From contig NZ_BBBG01000007.1 in NCBI RefSeq assembly GCF_001315945.1, forward strand, positions 39,087 through 103,086: a stretch of 64,000 bases of DNA. Direction: 5' to 3'. Origin of the DNA: Methanogenium cariaci JCM 10550. GTDB lineage: Archaea > Halobacteriota > Methanomicrobia > Methanomicrobiales > Methanomicrobiaceae. The notes beneath the pieces were generated by a model. That model had not been told where the DNA came from and did not search any database. It was given only the letters and a program-made list of their open reading frames with translations. How positions within the stretch are numbered: position 1 is the first letter of the stretch; every line of letters begins with the position of its first letter. This document shows, piece after piece, positions 20,455 to 31,102 of the stretch. The translations under genes and the position numbers were made by a program.

Positions 20455-21045
20455 TTATTTCCCTTTGTTTCCGTTTGAACGGATACTTGGGCGGGTGTGT
20501 TCGGTTCCCTTTCCGCGTTTGCGCATGCCGCGTCCCTTCACACCAGCACTGGTCAGACCGCGCTCGGCACGACCACGGTGAACAGGGTTTGCCATCCATC
20601 CGAGGTGTGGGTCATTCACGATTGCCGGGTGGTGCCCGTCAACGAGAATTACTTCATACCACTTCTGGCGGCCGTCCTGTCCAACCCAATACGAGTTCAG
20701 CACTTCCATGTTCCGGAACCTGCGGCAGGCACGTTCTTCGGCAATCCGCTGGATGCTCTTTCCTGCGGTTGCACGGCGCATGCCCATGCGGTTTGTCCGG
20801 CGTCCACGGATGTAGCGGGACTTCCTTCGGCCACCGCGGCGAATGCCGACACGTGCCACAATGATGCCCTGCTTTGCACGGTATCCGAGGGTGCGTGCAC
20901 GGTCGATACGGGTCGGGCGCTCAATGCGCACAACACTGCCTTCGCGTCTCCAGACCTGCATCCGGTTCCACAGAAGCTGTTTGACTTCTGACTGGTCGGG
21001 TTTTTTCCATGCCTCACGGACATAGGAGTACATTGATTTTGACAT
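20455..21045 (-). CDS. rpl15e: 50S ribosomal protein L15e
   Basis: Complete 196-residue archaeal/eukaryotic-type large subunit protein, highly basic. Starts [20 protein letters not shown] and includes [40 protein letters not shown], the conserved [20 protein letters not shown] and ends with a basic tail. It has no seven-base tracts and no frame breaks. About 90 bases separate its stop from the rnp3 start; an AT-rich stretch with AAATATATG lies some 80 bases upstream of its ATG. Confidence 0.97.
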   Translation of the reverse strand: MSKSMYSYVREAWKKPDQSEVKQLLWNRMQVWRREGSVVRIERPTRIDRARTLGYRAKQGIIVARVGIRRGGRRKSRYIRGRRTNRMGMRRATAGKSIQRIAEERACRRFRNMEVLNSYWVGQDGRQKWYEVILVDGHHPAIVNDPHLGWMANPVHRGRAERGLTSAGVKGRGMRKRGKGTEHTRPSIRSNGNKGK

Positions 21046-21171
21046 TGGTTCTCACCATGAAGGTTCAGCCATCCGTAATGTATGGCCACATCCCTTTTTC
21101 CAGCGGGCATACACCCGGCGGTTCTCATATATTTGATCTTTGGCTATTAAATATCTGGGGGGGTAACCGGT

Positions 21172-21635
21172 TCAGGACTTTCGCTTCTCGGTGACGCGGA
21201 TGCCTCGATAGATGTCTCCGGGTACTGGCCGTCCTCGTCTTTTTCCGCGGATTTGACCATGTCCCATATGGTGAGAAGCGCCACACTGACACCGGTCAGG
21301 GCCTCCATCTCCACACCGGTCCGGCCGTATGTCCGCACGGCCACCTCTGCGGTGATAAACCCGTCGCCATCGTGGAAATCCACATCGACTCCGCCGACCG
21401 GCAGCGGGTGGCACATCGGGATCAGTGACGAGGTCTGTTTTACCGCCTGTATGGCAGCGATGCGTGCTGTTGCAAGCACATTTCCCTTGATGACCTCTCC
21501 TGCACGGATGGCCTCCAGTGTCTCCGGACGGAGGTGAATCCGGCCTTCCGCCCGTGCGAGACGGTGCACATCGGTCTTCTGCGTCACGTCCACCATATAG
21601 GCGCGGTCATTATTGATATGAGAAAATTCGGGCAT
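21172..21635 (-). CDS. moaC: Cyclic pyranopterin monophosphate synthase (frameshifted at 3' end)
   Basis: Second enzyme of molybdopterin biosynthesis. Motifs: MVDVTQKTDVHRLARAEGRI, GNVLATARIAAIQAVKQTSS, LIPMCHPLPVGGVDVDF and VRTYGRTGVEMEALTGVSVA, with the active-site lysine and histidines in place. Reading one extra G near 21200 (SIEGIRVTEKRKS) restores the normal C-terminus and the TGA at 21172; as written the frame runs to 21147. The ATG at 21635 (MPEFSHI) follows GGAG. A molybdopterin enzyme fits the molybdate/tungstate importer and AOR remnant elsewhere in the window. Confidence 0.92.
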
Positions 21636-21687
21636 ATTGTCTCTTTCTCCATATCCGGTCCCTGTCACTGCAGTGCCGGATATTCTG

Positions 21688-23174
21688 TCAAAATGCTTCG
21701 TTATGATCCGACTTAGTATGATATGCCTTACTCATGCCGCCGTTTTTCCCCGATATGGCCAGAGGAATTCGGGTGAGCAGATCGGTGGCGGCAAGGCCGT
21801 CGCCCCCCCGATCGATCAGGGATTCTCCGGCACAGCCATTGACATAGGCGCCGAGGCTGCTGCCTCAAATGCGGGGAGACGGCAGAAGAGCGCCCCCCCC
21901 ACCACGCCTGCGAGGACATCTCCGGTGCCGCCGACGGTCATATGCGGGGGGGTGCCGGTGCGGCTGAAGCGTACGCGGCTGGTGTCGGAGATGACATCGA
22001 CCGGCCCTTTGGCAAGGGTGACCCCGGCAGGGCCGTGATCGCGCACCATGCGGCCCCGCCCGATGATGTCATTCGGCAGACGAAAGCCTGTCATCCGGGA
22101 GAACTCTCCTGCATGGGGGGGGTGTATATCGAATCGCCTGCGACCGGCAGAGGCTGCCGGAGGGCATCTGCATCAAAGACCGCCCGCCCCCCCATATCCG
22201 GGGGCGATGTCGGTGATGACCCCCCCATGACTTTCCGTTCCCAGACCGCAGCCGCATACCGTGACATCCGCATGCGTTGCAAGCCCTGCCAGCCGGTTGG
22301 TATCCTCTTCACGGATCATCCGCCCTTCGGTCTGTTCGACGATGAGATCAGGACAGGGGAGCATATGTGGGGTTGCCACCCGGACGATATCCGCTCCCGC
22401 ACGGATGGCCGCCATGCCCGCGAGATACGGCGCACCCTGATAGGGCCCGCCGCCGATGACCAGCACCTCACCGCCCGCCCCCCCTTGTGGCTGGCATGTC
22501 CCTTTTGTGGCACCATCAGCAGGTCACCCGGCCCCCCCGTGAAGTACTCCGCCTCATCGGGAATGCCGATCTCGATTACCACGGGGTCGCCTGCTTTTGC
22601 ACGGTGAAAGGAACAGACAACAGAGGCAGGCAGGCCGGGGGTCGGGGTATCCGCGGCCACGACCGGGACACCCACATCCCGCACGACTTTGACGCAGGTG
22701 GCGTATGGCTCCCGGAGTGCTCCCGTGATACCGGTGCCCAGCATCGCATCGATGACGACATCCGCTGCAGAGATCCGGTCCCGGCATGCTCGAACGGCAT
22801 CCGGGGGGGTATCGGCGATGATGACCGACACCCCCACAGTGGGAGAGTGCACGATAGTTTCGGGCCGCGTTCTCTGTTCGTATATCACGCGAGAGAACGA
22901 TGACGGTCACCACGCAGTCCCGGCAGAGGTGGCGGGCCGCGACAAACCCGTCACCGCCGTTGTTGCCCTTCCCGCAGAGCACCACCACCTGTCCGGGAGA
23001 CATGCCTCTCACATAGTCGGCCAGACCTTTTCCCGCACTCTCCATCAGCTGAACGGCAGAGACGCCCAGCGCCTGTGCGTTGGCGTCAACCACCCGCATT
23101 CTCGCTGGGCTGATATAGCCCGTCTCCCGAAATTCACGGAATTCCATTGCATACTGCCAGGGATTCTTTTTCAT
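21688..23174 (-). CDS. nnr: Bifunctional NAD(P)H-hydrate epimerase / dehydratase (frameshifted)
   Basis: Repairs damaged NAD(P)HX. The N-terminal YjeF_N epimerase domain is seen in [20 protein letters not shown] and [20 protein letters not shown]; the C-terminal carbohydrate kinase-like dehydratase domain in [31 protein letters not shown] and [19 protein letters not shown]. The coding order is intact but spread over at least four frames, changing at tracts near 22810, 22490, 22190-22225, 22130 and 21895. The corrected C-terminus reads [20 protein letters not shown] and stops at 21688. The size, about 495 codons, is normal for the fused enzyme. Confidence 0.88.
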
Positions 23175-23278
23175 CGCATCCGTCCTCTTCCTGTCAGACT
23201 CTTTTGCCGTCCATCCTCATTAACATTCCATCATGATGGCATCCTTCATCAGAGAGTAATGACAACTTCTACGCAGCA

Positions 23279-24685
23279 ATGACGTTTGAAGACGATGTCC
23301 GGGCGGTTGCCCGGCAGATACAGGATGCAGACGCAGTCACTGTGATATCCCATATCGATGCAGACGGCATCACCAGCGAAGCAATCATGATGCAGGCATG
23401 CATGGATGCAGGGATTCCTGCACAGAGTGTCTTCGTACGTCAGCTTGAGCCCATGACCATGAAATATGTGCCGGAGGACTGCAGTCTGAAGGTCTTCATC
23501 GACCTCGGGGGGGCAGGGCAGCAAAACCTGCTGGAGGAGCGGGGGGGCATGGGCACCGAAGATGTGGCCATTATCGATCATCATGTCGCACAGAACGTGG
23601 AGACCCCTTACCTGCAGGCAAACGGTCATCCCTATGGCTACACCCAGCTCTCGGCGGCAGGTGTCGGGTATCTTGTTGCAAAGGAGATGAACCCCCCCGG
23701 ACACCCGCACCTCGGCGTGCTCGCCCAGAACGCCGTCGTTGGGAATGTCGGTGATATGATGGCGCGGGAGCACTGCGGTCTGACCGGACCCGCACGGGAG
23801 ATTGCGGCCGACGGGGAGCGGGCGGGCACCATACGAATCGTGCCGCAGGAACTGAACTGCTACGGTATCTCCACCCGCCCTCTCAGGGTCTGTCTTACGT
23901 TCAGCGACGACCCGTTTATTCCGGGCATATCCAATAACGAACTGAAGACAGAGGCATTTCTCCGAAAACTGGGGATAGAAGAGCGAACCTCAGGCGGCAG
24001 GCAGCAGGTATGGGAGGATCTGGATCAGGACGAGAAGTCTGCGATCATCAACGGCCTCGCCCAGCAGATGCTTGCAACCGGGCAGGATATCTCCCGCCTC
24101 CTTGCCGAACACTACATCTTCCCAAACGAAGCGAAAGGGACGCCGCTCAGGAACGCGTCCGAGTATGCGACCATGCTCAATGCCTGCGGCCGCTGGGCCA
24201 AGCCGCGGGTGGGGGGGAGTGCGGTCTGTGCCGGTGATCGGGCACAGGCATACCGGGAAGGCGAGGAGATGCTGCGCCACCACAAGCGGATCATCCGGGA
24301 GATGATGGAGCATATCCTTGACACCGGCACCACGGCACTGAGCCACATGCAGCACATCCATGTCGGCGACCGGTTCCCTGACACCATTGTCGGTATCGGG
24401 GGGGCGGGTATGGCCCTCTCCAAACTGGACTACGAGAAACCGATTATGATCCTCTGCTACCTCAATGACGACCCTGATCTGGTGAAAGTCTCCATGCGAA
24501 CCAATACCCGCATGGTGGAACGGGGGGGCGTTGACCTGCAGGCCGCACTCATCACGGCGTCTGAAGAAATTGGTGGCGGCGGCGGAGGACATAAGATAGC
24601 TGCGGGAGCATATATTCCACGGAATGCCGAAGAGGGGGGGTTTGCAGAACGTGTCAACAGAATTATCGCAAAACAGCGCAATTAA
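23279..24685 (+). CDS. DHH family phosphoesterase, archaeal RecJ-like
   Basis: Intact 468-residue DHH-DHHA1 protein. Motif I is VISHIDADGITSEA near residue 24, motif III is VAIIDHHVAQN near residue 97, and the DHHA1 signature is the glycine-rich GGGGGGHKIAAGAY near residue 440. Archaeal members act as single-strand-specific exonucleases or associate with the GINS/CMG replication complex. The frame is open throughout, but several doublets (LGGAG, ERGGMG, MNPPGH) sit on seven-base tracts and probably contain an extra residue each. It is divergent from nnr. Confidence 0.88.
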   Translation: MTFEDDVRAVARQIQDADAVTVISHIDADGITSEAIMMQACMDAGIPAQSVFVRQLEPMTMKYVPEDCSLKVFIDLGGAGQQNLLEERGGMGTEDVAIIDHHVAQNVETPYLQANGHPYGYTQLSAAGVGYLVAKEMNPPGHPHLGVLAQNAVVGNVGDMMAREHCGLTGPAREIAADGERAGTIRIVPQELNCYGISTRPLRVCLTFSDDPFIPGISNNELKTEAFLRKLGIEERTSGGRQQVWEDLDQDEKSAIINGLAQQMLATGQDISRLLAEHYIFPNEAKGTPLRNASEYATMLNACGRWAKPRVGGSAVCAGDRAQAYREGEEMLRHHKRIIREMMEHILDTGTTALSHMQHIHVGDRFPDTIVGIGGAGMALSKLDYEKPIMILCYLNDDPDLVKVSMRTNTRMVERGGVDLQAALITASEEIGGGGGGHKIAAGAYIPRNAEEGGFAERVNRIIAKQRN

Positions 24686-25135
24686 CCGCGTCCGGACGAT
24701 CGCGGATTATCAGTTCGGGAGAGGGGGGGCAGGGGGGGCTGCCCTCTTCCCGATGAATGTACATTCAAACTTTCCACCACCAAGCGGATACGCTATGTGA
24801 TGCTGGACAAGGTGCGTATCGCAACCGTCCGGGCACATGACGGGCGGTTTACTCTGTCCATCGAAGGAGCGGAACGCCTCTGGCAGTATCTGCCCGCGCC
24901 CGTCTACCGGGTTGCTGTCACCGAAGAGGTGGCGGAGTTCATGATGAAAGGCAAGAACGCCATGGCAAAACATGTCACCGCAGCGGATCCGGGAATTATG
25001 GCGGGAGATGAAGTCCTCGTTGTCACAGGCGATGATCAGCTCATCGCTACCGGGAATGCGCTCCTCTCGGGTGATGAGATGATGGCATTTAATTACGGTG
25101 GAGCAGTACAGGTACGGTCAGGAAGGTTGATCTAA
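24651..25135 (+). CDS. PUA domain-containing protein (frameshifted)
   Basis: About 155 residues. The C-terminal half is a PUA RNA-binding domain (AKHVTAADPGIMAGDEVLVV, NALLSGDEMMAFNYGGAVQV). The start is GTG at 24651 (STELSQNSAINRVRTIADYQ), overlapping the end of the RecJ-like gene by 35 bases; two G7 tracts at 24722-24737 are in frame, and a missing G near 24751 (FPDECTFKL expected) breaks the reading. The next gene, nac, starts directly after its stop, and this PUA-NAC pair is common in archaea. A role in tRNA or rRNA modification is inferred from the domain only. Confidence 0.8.
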
Positions 25136-25480
25136 ATGATGCCCGGAGTTAACCCAAAAAAGATGAAACAGATGATGAAACAGCTCGGCATGAAGATGGA
25201 GGATATCGAAGGTGTCGAGCGTGTGGTCATCTACACCACCGAAGGAGAATATGTCTTTGAGCCGGCCGAGGTCGTCGTCACCACGATGCAGGGCACCAAG
25301 ACCTACCAGCTGCAGGGCAGTGAACCGGTATTCACCCCCCCGAAAGCAATGGAGATACCGGACGATGACGTGTCGCTTGTCGCAGAACAGGCACAGGTCT
25401 CCCCGGACGAAGCACGTGCCGCACTCATCGCGGCAAAAGGCGAGATTGCAGAGGCAATTATCAGGCTCACCAGCGCATGA
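25136..25480 (+). CDS. nac: Nascent polypeptide-associated complex protein
   Basis: Archaeal homodimeric NAC, bound near the ribosome exit tunnel. The NAC domain covers residues 1-70 (MKQMMKQLGMKMEDIEGVER, then VVVTTMQGTKTYQLQG) and a UBA domain is at the C-terminus (SLVAEQAQVSPDEARAALIA). Length, 114 residues, is normal. It starts immediately after the PUA gene stop and its TGA overlaps the ATG of the methyltransferase, so the three form one operon. Confidence 0.95.
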   Translation: MMPGVNPKKMKQMMKQLGMKMEDIEGVERVVIYTTEGEYVFEPAEVVVTTMQGTKTYQLQGSEPVFTPPKAMEIPDDDVSLVAEQAQVSPDEARAALIAAKGEIAEAIIRLTSA

Positions 25481-26206
25481 TCGAAACAGGCCAGCGGGTT
25501 CTTCTCATATGGGAGGGAAAGGAGTATTACGTGCGTGCCGGCGAAGGAACCCTTTCGACGGACAAGGGTATCATAGACCTGAATGCCCTTCTGGATGCCT
25601 CGCCCGGCGAGACTATCGAGACGCATCTGGGCGTCCCGTTTTATATCCGGATTCCCCCGGCCGACCGATTTCTTTTCCCATGCCCGACGTACCGGCGCAC
25701 CGATGCTTCCCAAGGATATTGGGATGGTCTGTGCACTGACCGGCATGAACCGGAATGACGATGTGCTGGATGCCGGAACCGGCAGCGGGATTGCCTCGAT
25801 CTTCTTTGGTGGTATTGCAAAGACCGTCACCACCTATGAGATCCGCGAGGAGTTTGCCAAGGTCTGCCAAAAAAATATTCAGGAGGCGGGCCTTGAGAAC
25901 GTGCAGGTCATTGCAGGTGATATGCTGGATGCAGCAGGCAGCTATGACGTTGTCCATCTGGATTTGCAGATAACAGAGGCGCATATCCGTCATGCCCATG
26001 CCCTGCTGCGGCCGGGCGGCTATCTTGTCACCTACACGCCGTTTCTGGAACAGACGTTCATTGTCATGGACACCGCAGAGCCGCTCTTCACCGATGTCGT
26101 CTGTCACGAACTGATCGGTCGTGAACTGACACGGACAAAGCGGGGCACCCGTCCGTCAACGCGCGTAAGCCACAGCGGATATATCACCGTCGCCCGGAAG
26201 GAATAA
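25477..26206 (+). CDS. trmI: tRNA (adenine-N1)-methyltransferase, TrmI-like (frameshifted)
   Basis: Methylates A57/A58 of tRNA in archaea. The N-terminal domain (RVLLIWEGKEYYVRAGEGTL, IIDLNALLDASPGETIETHL) is followed by a Rossmann fold with the SAM-binding VLDAGTGSGIASIFF, and the catalytic region DVVHLDLQ followed by LLRPGGYLVTYTPFLEQT. One frame break lies near 25655 (RIPRPTDFFSHARRTGAPML expected). ATGA overlap with nac indicates translational coupling. Confidence 0.88.
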
Positions 26207-26379
26207 TACCTTCCGGTCTGTTTTGTTCCGGATATATCTCTCCTGCAGGATACTTCTATTACCCCCCCGAATCGCACAGTACTGACTATGGAGGAGATCG
26301 CAGACAGAGATGCCTGGTGCATTTCCCTGCGTATGTTTTTCATTATTCTTTTGCCGCTACAACCGGAGGCGGGCCTCTG

Positions 26380-27283
26380 ATGAAACATATCATATCAATA
26401 AAGGACTTTGGCAGGGAGGAGATTGACCATCTTCTTGCCCGGGCAGGTGCCATTGACGCGGCACCGCAGATACGAAAGACACTGGATGGAAAACAAGTCG
26501 CACTCCTCTTCTTTGAGCCCAGTACGCGGACACGGATGTCATTTGCATCTGCGGTCTCCCGGCTGGGAGGGACGACGATCACGGTTGACAGTGTGGAAGG
26601 CAGTTCCATATCGAAAGGCGAGACGCTGGCCGATACTGTGCGGGTGGTGAGCAGTTACGTGGATGCCATTGTTCTGCGCCATCCCAAGGAGGGGGGGCAG
26701 CACGCCTCGCGAGCGAGTTTGCATCGGTGCCGGTGATCAACGCAGGAGACGGGGCGGGGCAGCACCCGTCACAGACTCTCCTTGATCTCTACACCATCCG
26801 CCAGTCGATGCCTCTGAAGAAGATCCATATCGGTCTTTTAGGTGATCTCAGGTACGGCAGAACCGCACATTCGCTGGCCTATGCACTCTCCAACTATGAT
26901 GTCACGCTGCACACCATCGCGCCGCCCACGCTGGAACTGCCGGAGAGTCTGGTGGCTGAACTGCACCGGCGCGGGTGCATGGTGCAGGAGCATGACGACA
27001 TCACCGATGTCGTCCCTGATCTGGACGTGATGTACACCACACGGATTCAGCGGGAACGCTTCCCGGATGCAGCGTCCTACTATAGTGTGGCGGAGAGCTA
27101 TCGTATCACCCCCCCTGAGATACTGGAAGGCACAAGGAGGGGGGGATGATCGTCCTTCACCCACTGCCGCGGGCAGGGGAGATTGACCCCCCCCGTGTCG
27201 ATGCGATGCCCTGTGCACGCTACTTTGAACAGGCACGCAACGGGGTGCCGGTGAGAATGGCAATGCTGGAAGAGGTGATCTGA
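26380..27283 (+). CDS. pyrB: Aspartate carbamoyltransferase catalytic subunit (frameshifted)
   Basis: Committed step of pyrimidine biosynthesis. Carbamoyl-phosphate binding motif FFEPSTRTRMSF is near residue 50, VINAGDGAGQHPSQTLLDLY near 120, and the HPLPR motif near 260. Frame breaks fall at the G7 tract near 26692 and at the G7 near 27140. The ATG at 26380 follows GGAGG by about 10 bases. The regulatory subunit follows three bases after the stop, forming the classical pyrBI pair. Confidence 0.93.
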
Positions 27284-27286
27284 AAA

Positions 27287-27764
27287 ATGGAAGACAAGCC
27301 ACGGGGCCTTTTGATCAGCCCCCCCATTAAAGACGGAACGGTCATTGACCATATCCGGGCCGGTGCCGCACTCACGGTATTGCGGGTGCTGGGCATCACC
27401 GGTCAGACAGATGAGGAACTCTCCATTGCCACCAATGTGACCTCCATGACCGGGGGGGGCAGGAAGGCAGAAAGGATATTGTCAAGGTGAGCAACCGGGA
27501 ACTCTCGAAAGAGGAGGTGGACCGGATCGCGCTCATATCGCCCCATGCCACCATCAACATCATCCGGGACTATATTGTGGTGGAGAAGAAGGGGGGGTTG
27601 AGATACCCACCCACCTCTCCGGCATCGTGCGCTGCACCAATGCGGGATGCATCACTAACGCCAACGAACCCATTCACAGTTCATTTGAAGTCACGGAGGC
27701 AGGTCTTCACTGCCTCTACTGTGATACGGTCATCACCACGGATATTGAAAGCCATATCATCTGA
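27287..27764 (+). CDS. pyrI: Aspartate carbamoyltransferase regulatory subunit (frameshifted)
   Basis: Nucleotide-binding regulatory chain. N-terminal allosteric domain: [21 protein letters not shown]-terminal zinc domain with four cysteines in [16 protein letters not shown] and [11 protein letters not shown]. Tracts near 27455 and 27592 break the frame ([11 protein letters not shown] and [15 protein letters not shown] are the expected joins). The stop TGA at 27762-27764 overlaps the end of the convergent coaD gene by eight bases. Confidence 0.92.
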
Positions 27765-28220
27765 TCATCCGTCCGTGGTCATCAATTTCACCCCCCCGGT
27801 GTATCCGGGTGCTTGATATCCATCTGCCGTCATCGGCGAGGACGCAGGTGATCTGATGAATGTCCACCTTTTTTCTGCCGCGTTCTTTTCTCAGACGGTT
27901 GATTTCAAGACTCACCGGAAAGGTCTCCTCACTGACAACGAGGGCGTCAAAATCGGTATCAAGGGTGGCACCGTAGCGGTCATTCAGGGGGATGATATTC
28001 CAGGTTGCCGAATACCCGGACTCCTGTATATAGGCAATAAGACCCTTTTTTCGTTCTTCATAGGGTAAGATCGGATGATTCTTGCCGCCGGCAAAGGTAT
28101 CTGTGGAAAGGCCGACGATAACGTGTCCGTTTTTTCCGGCAAGCTCAAATGAACGGGATATGAGCTTTTTATGGCCGTCGTGGAGCGGGCTGAATGTGCC
28201 CCCCCTACCATAATCTTCAT
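27757..28220 (-). CDS. coaD: Phosphopantetheine adenylyltransferase, archaeal type (frameshifted)
   Basis: Penultimate step of coenzyme A synthesis. After correcting a G7 tract at the sixth codon to five bases, the N-terminus reads [19 protein letters not shown], with the nucleotidyltransferase HxGH motif; later segments are [32 protein letters not shown] and the C-terminal [11 protein letters not shown] region. As written the reading is split over frames. About 153 residues, normal for the archaeal enzyme. It converges on pyrI. Confidence 0.85.
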
Positions 28221-28250
28221 TGGAGCGTGAGGTTATACGTATACCTTATT

Positions 28251-28743
28251 ATGAATAGCGATACTTCTGCCGGAACACCTGCATTTATTGCCGGAAATGC
28301 AACCGTGACCGGAGATGTCAGCATCGCAGATGATGTCAGCATCTGGTACGGTGCCGTCATCAGGGCCGATAAAGACCGGATCGCCATCCTCGGTGGTTCA
28401 AATATACAGGACAATGCGGTTGTGCACACCACCGCCGGGTGCCCGGTTACCATTGGTAAAGATGTATCCGTCGGCCATGGTGCGATCATTCACGGTGCTG
28501 TCATACGGGACCGGGTGTTGGTTGGCATGGGTGCCATCGTGATGAATAACGCCGTCATCGGAGAAGACAGCGTCATTGCCGCAGGCTCTGTCGTGACGGA
28601 AGGAAAAGAGATACCCCCCCCGATCCCTGGTGATGGGTGTGCCGGGCAAAGTCATCCGGGAGGCATCAGAGGAACAGATCAGTCACATCGTGGAAAATGC
28701 CCGTTCCTATGTCAAACTCGGGAGGGAGACGAACAATGGCTGA
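28251..28743 (+). CDS. Gamma carbonic anhydrase family protein (frameshifted)
   Basis: Left-handed beta-helix hexapeptide-repeat protein. Repeats are visible as [54 protein letters not shown] and [19 protein letters not shown]. The three metal-ligand histidines are in NAVVH and [10 protein letters not shown]8 tract near 28612 breaks the frame; the corrected end reads [20 protein letters not shown] and stops at 28743. The stop overlaps the hdrA-like start by eight bases. Actual carbonic anhydrase activity is not assured for this family. Confidence 0.88.
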
Positions 28744-30027
28744 AGTGGCAGTCATCGGCGGCGGCGTGGCCGGCATACAGGCGGCCCTCGACATTGCAGA
28801 CCATGGTGTCCGGGTGCATTTGATCGAACGCGAACCGTCCATTGGGGGGGTCATATGGCCCAGCTGGACAAGACATTCCCCCCCACCAACGACTGTTCGA
28901 TGTGCATCCTCTCCCCCCCGAAGATGGTGGATGTGGCCCGCCACCCTAATGTAATCGTGCATACCCTCACCGAGGTCACCGGTATCACCGGAGACGTGGG
29001 CGATTTTACCCTCTCCGCCGTCCGCCACCCGCGGTATGTCGATGAGAATGCCTGCAACGGCTGTGGGGACTGCACCGATATCTGTCCGGTGGAGGTCTAT
29101 AACACCTTTGATGCCGGAGTGGGTGTCAGAAAGGCGATATACAAACCACACCCGCAGGTTGTACCCAACATCACCATTCGTGACGCGGTGCACTGCATTG
29201 ACTGCGGTCTCTGCTATGACATCTGCGGTAAGGACGCCATCCTCCGGGAAGAAAAAGAACAGGAGGTCACGCTCCATGTGGCCTCGGTTGTCATCGCGAC
29301 CGGCTACCGGACCTTTGATGCCGAGAAGAAGACGACATTCGGGTATCTGCGCCACCCGGATGTGATTACCAGCCTTGAGTTTGAACGGCTGATCAATGCA
29401 AGCGGCCCACCGGCGGGAAGATAAAGTGCCTCTCCGACGGGACATCACCCGATCATATCGTCTTTATCCAGTGTTTCGGATCCCGTGACATCCCCCCCGA
29501 ACACCGGCCCTACTGCTCAGGTGTCTGCTGCATGTATGCGATAAAGAACGCCATTCTCATCAAGGAAAAGAACCCGGATACCACCGTCACCATCTGCTAT
29601 ATGGATATCCGTGCCTACGGAAAGGGCTATGAGGAATACTACGTACGGGCACAGGAACTGGGGGGGGTTCGCTTCCTGAGGGGCCGTCCGGGAGAGATTA
29701 TCCGGACGAAATCCGGCATGGTGCTTCCGGTGGAAGACACCGAGACGTCAGAGCTGGAGAGACTGGAACCCGGACTGGTGGTCCTCTCTGTGGGCCTTGA
29801 ACCGGCAGACGGAGCGGCGGAACTGGCAGAAAAGTTCGGTATCGAACGGGACGAAAACGGTTTCTTTGAGCAAAAAGATATGAAATGCGCCCCCCCGGTC
29901 GCAACGGTTCGCCGGGGGCATCTACATTGCCGGTGCTGCTGTGGCACCAAAGGATATCCCTGACAGTGTGACACAGGGGGAGGCAGCAGCAATGCGGGCA
30001 TTTCTGGACGCAGCCGCTGCAGAATAA
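28736..30027 (+). CDS. HdrA-like FAD/iron-sulfur protein, short form (frameshifted)
   Basis: Resembles subunit A of CoB-CoM heterodisulfide reductase. It has an N-terminal FAD-binding [14 protein letters not shown], the HdrA motif [18 protein letters not shown], two ferredoxin-type cysteine sets ([12 protein letters not shown] and [12 protein letters not shown]) and the HdrA region [20 protein letters not shown]. It is about 430 codons and ends at [17 protein letters not shown], exactly where full-length HdrA (about 650) continues into its C-terminal ferredoxin domain. There is no HdrB, HdrC or hydrogenase gene nearby. Tracts at 28849, 29425 and 29895 break frames. Its electron-transfer partner is unknown. 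Confidence 0.82.
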
Positions 30028-30037
30028 GGAGACCTGC

Positions 30038-31102
30038 ATGCGAACAATCACATGGGACACCGGGGCACAATGCCTCATCTATATCGACCAGACTCGTCTG
30101 CCTGCAGAACGGGCAACCGTGGAGACGCAGTCCGTGACACGTCTGGCAGACGGCATCAGGCACCTTGAAGTCCGCGGAGCACCCGCACTGGGGGGGGTCG
30201 CCGGCGGTTACGGGGGGGTGGTCCTCTCCTGTCTTTCGCACCGGAAGGAAGTGGCAGGGCAGGCATTCCGGGACGTGGTAGAAGCGGATGCGGAATATCT
30301 CCGGGCGACACGGCCGACCGCGGTCAATCTGGGCTGGGGGGGCATCGACCGGGTGCTGCGAACCGCCATGCGGGAAGAGACACCTGCGGCTGCGTGTGAC
30401 GCGGCGCTGCGGGAGGCACAGGCCATTGAAGCAGAGGATATCACCCTCTGCCATCGTATCGGCGAATACGGGGGCAGCCCTGTTGCCCGACACCTGCACC
30501 GTTCTCACCCCACTGCAATGCCGGAGCCCTTGCCTGCGTCGAATGGGGCACGGCACTGGGCGTCATCCGCTCTGCGGTTGCGGCGGGAAAGCACGTCTCG
30601 GTGCTTTCCTGTGAGACCCGTCCCCCTGAACCAGGGGGGGTCGCGCCTCACGGCCTATGAACTGCAGGCAGACGGCATACCGGTCAAAACCATCCCCCCC
30701 GACTCTGCGGCAGCACACCTGATGCGCAGGGGGGGTATGATCGATGCCGTCGTGGTCGGTGCTGACCGAATCACTCCGGATGCGGTCTTCAATAAGATCG
30801 GCACCTACATGCATGCCGTCTGTGCACAGCACCATGTCATTCCTTTCTATGTGGCAGCTCCCTACTCCACGCTTGACACCCACAGGACGGAAGCGGGGGG
30901 GGTAATCATCGAGGAACGTGCCCGTGATGAACTGGCGATATGCGGTGGCCGTCGGCTGATGCCGGACGGGGGGGTGGAGACCGTAAACCCCGCCTTTGAC
31001 GTCACTCCGCTCACGCTGGTGACGGCGATCATCACCGACCGTGGTGTCTTCCGGCATCCCTATGGCGAGCTCACGGAAACGGGCCGCAGGGACCGATCAT
31101 GA
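30038..31102 (+). CDS. mtnA: S-methyl-5-thioribose-1-phosphate isomerase family protein
   Basis: Member of the eIF2B-related sugar phosphate isomerase family, 354 codons. Motifs: the N-terminal [10 protein letters not shown], the catalytic cysteine in SCETRP followed by [18 protein letters not shown], and the catalytic aspartate in [10 protein letters not shown]-terminus [20 protein letters not shown]. The stretch 30465-30615 is in the wrong frame between two compensating indels, so about 50 residues there read as nonsense (expected [20 protein letters not shown]). Function in methionine salvage is by family; a ribose-1,5-bisphosphate isomerase role is an alternative. Confidence 0.87.
   Translation: MRTITWDTGAQCLIYIDQTRLPAERATVETQSVTRLADGIRHLEVRGAPALGGVAGGYGGVVLSCLSHRKEVAGQAFRDVVEADAEYLRATRPTAVNLGWGGIDRVLRTAMREETPAAACDAALREAQAIEAEDITLCHRIGEYGGSPVARHLHRSHPTAMPEPLPASNGARHWASSALRLRRESTSRCFPVRPVPLNQGGSRLTAYELQADGIPVKTIPPDSAAAHLMRRGGMIDAVVVGADRITPDAVFNKIGTYMHAVCAQHHVIPFYVAAPYSTLDTHRTEAGGVIIEERARDELAICGGRRLMPDGGVETVNPAFDVTPLTLVTAIITDRGVFRHPYGELTETGRRDRS

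Noticed and set aside
20697..21128. Alternative frames over rpl15e
   Set aside because: They are shadows of a clean, highly conserved ribosomal protein gene.
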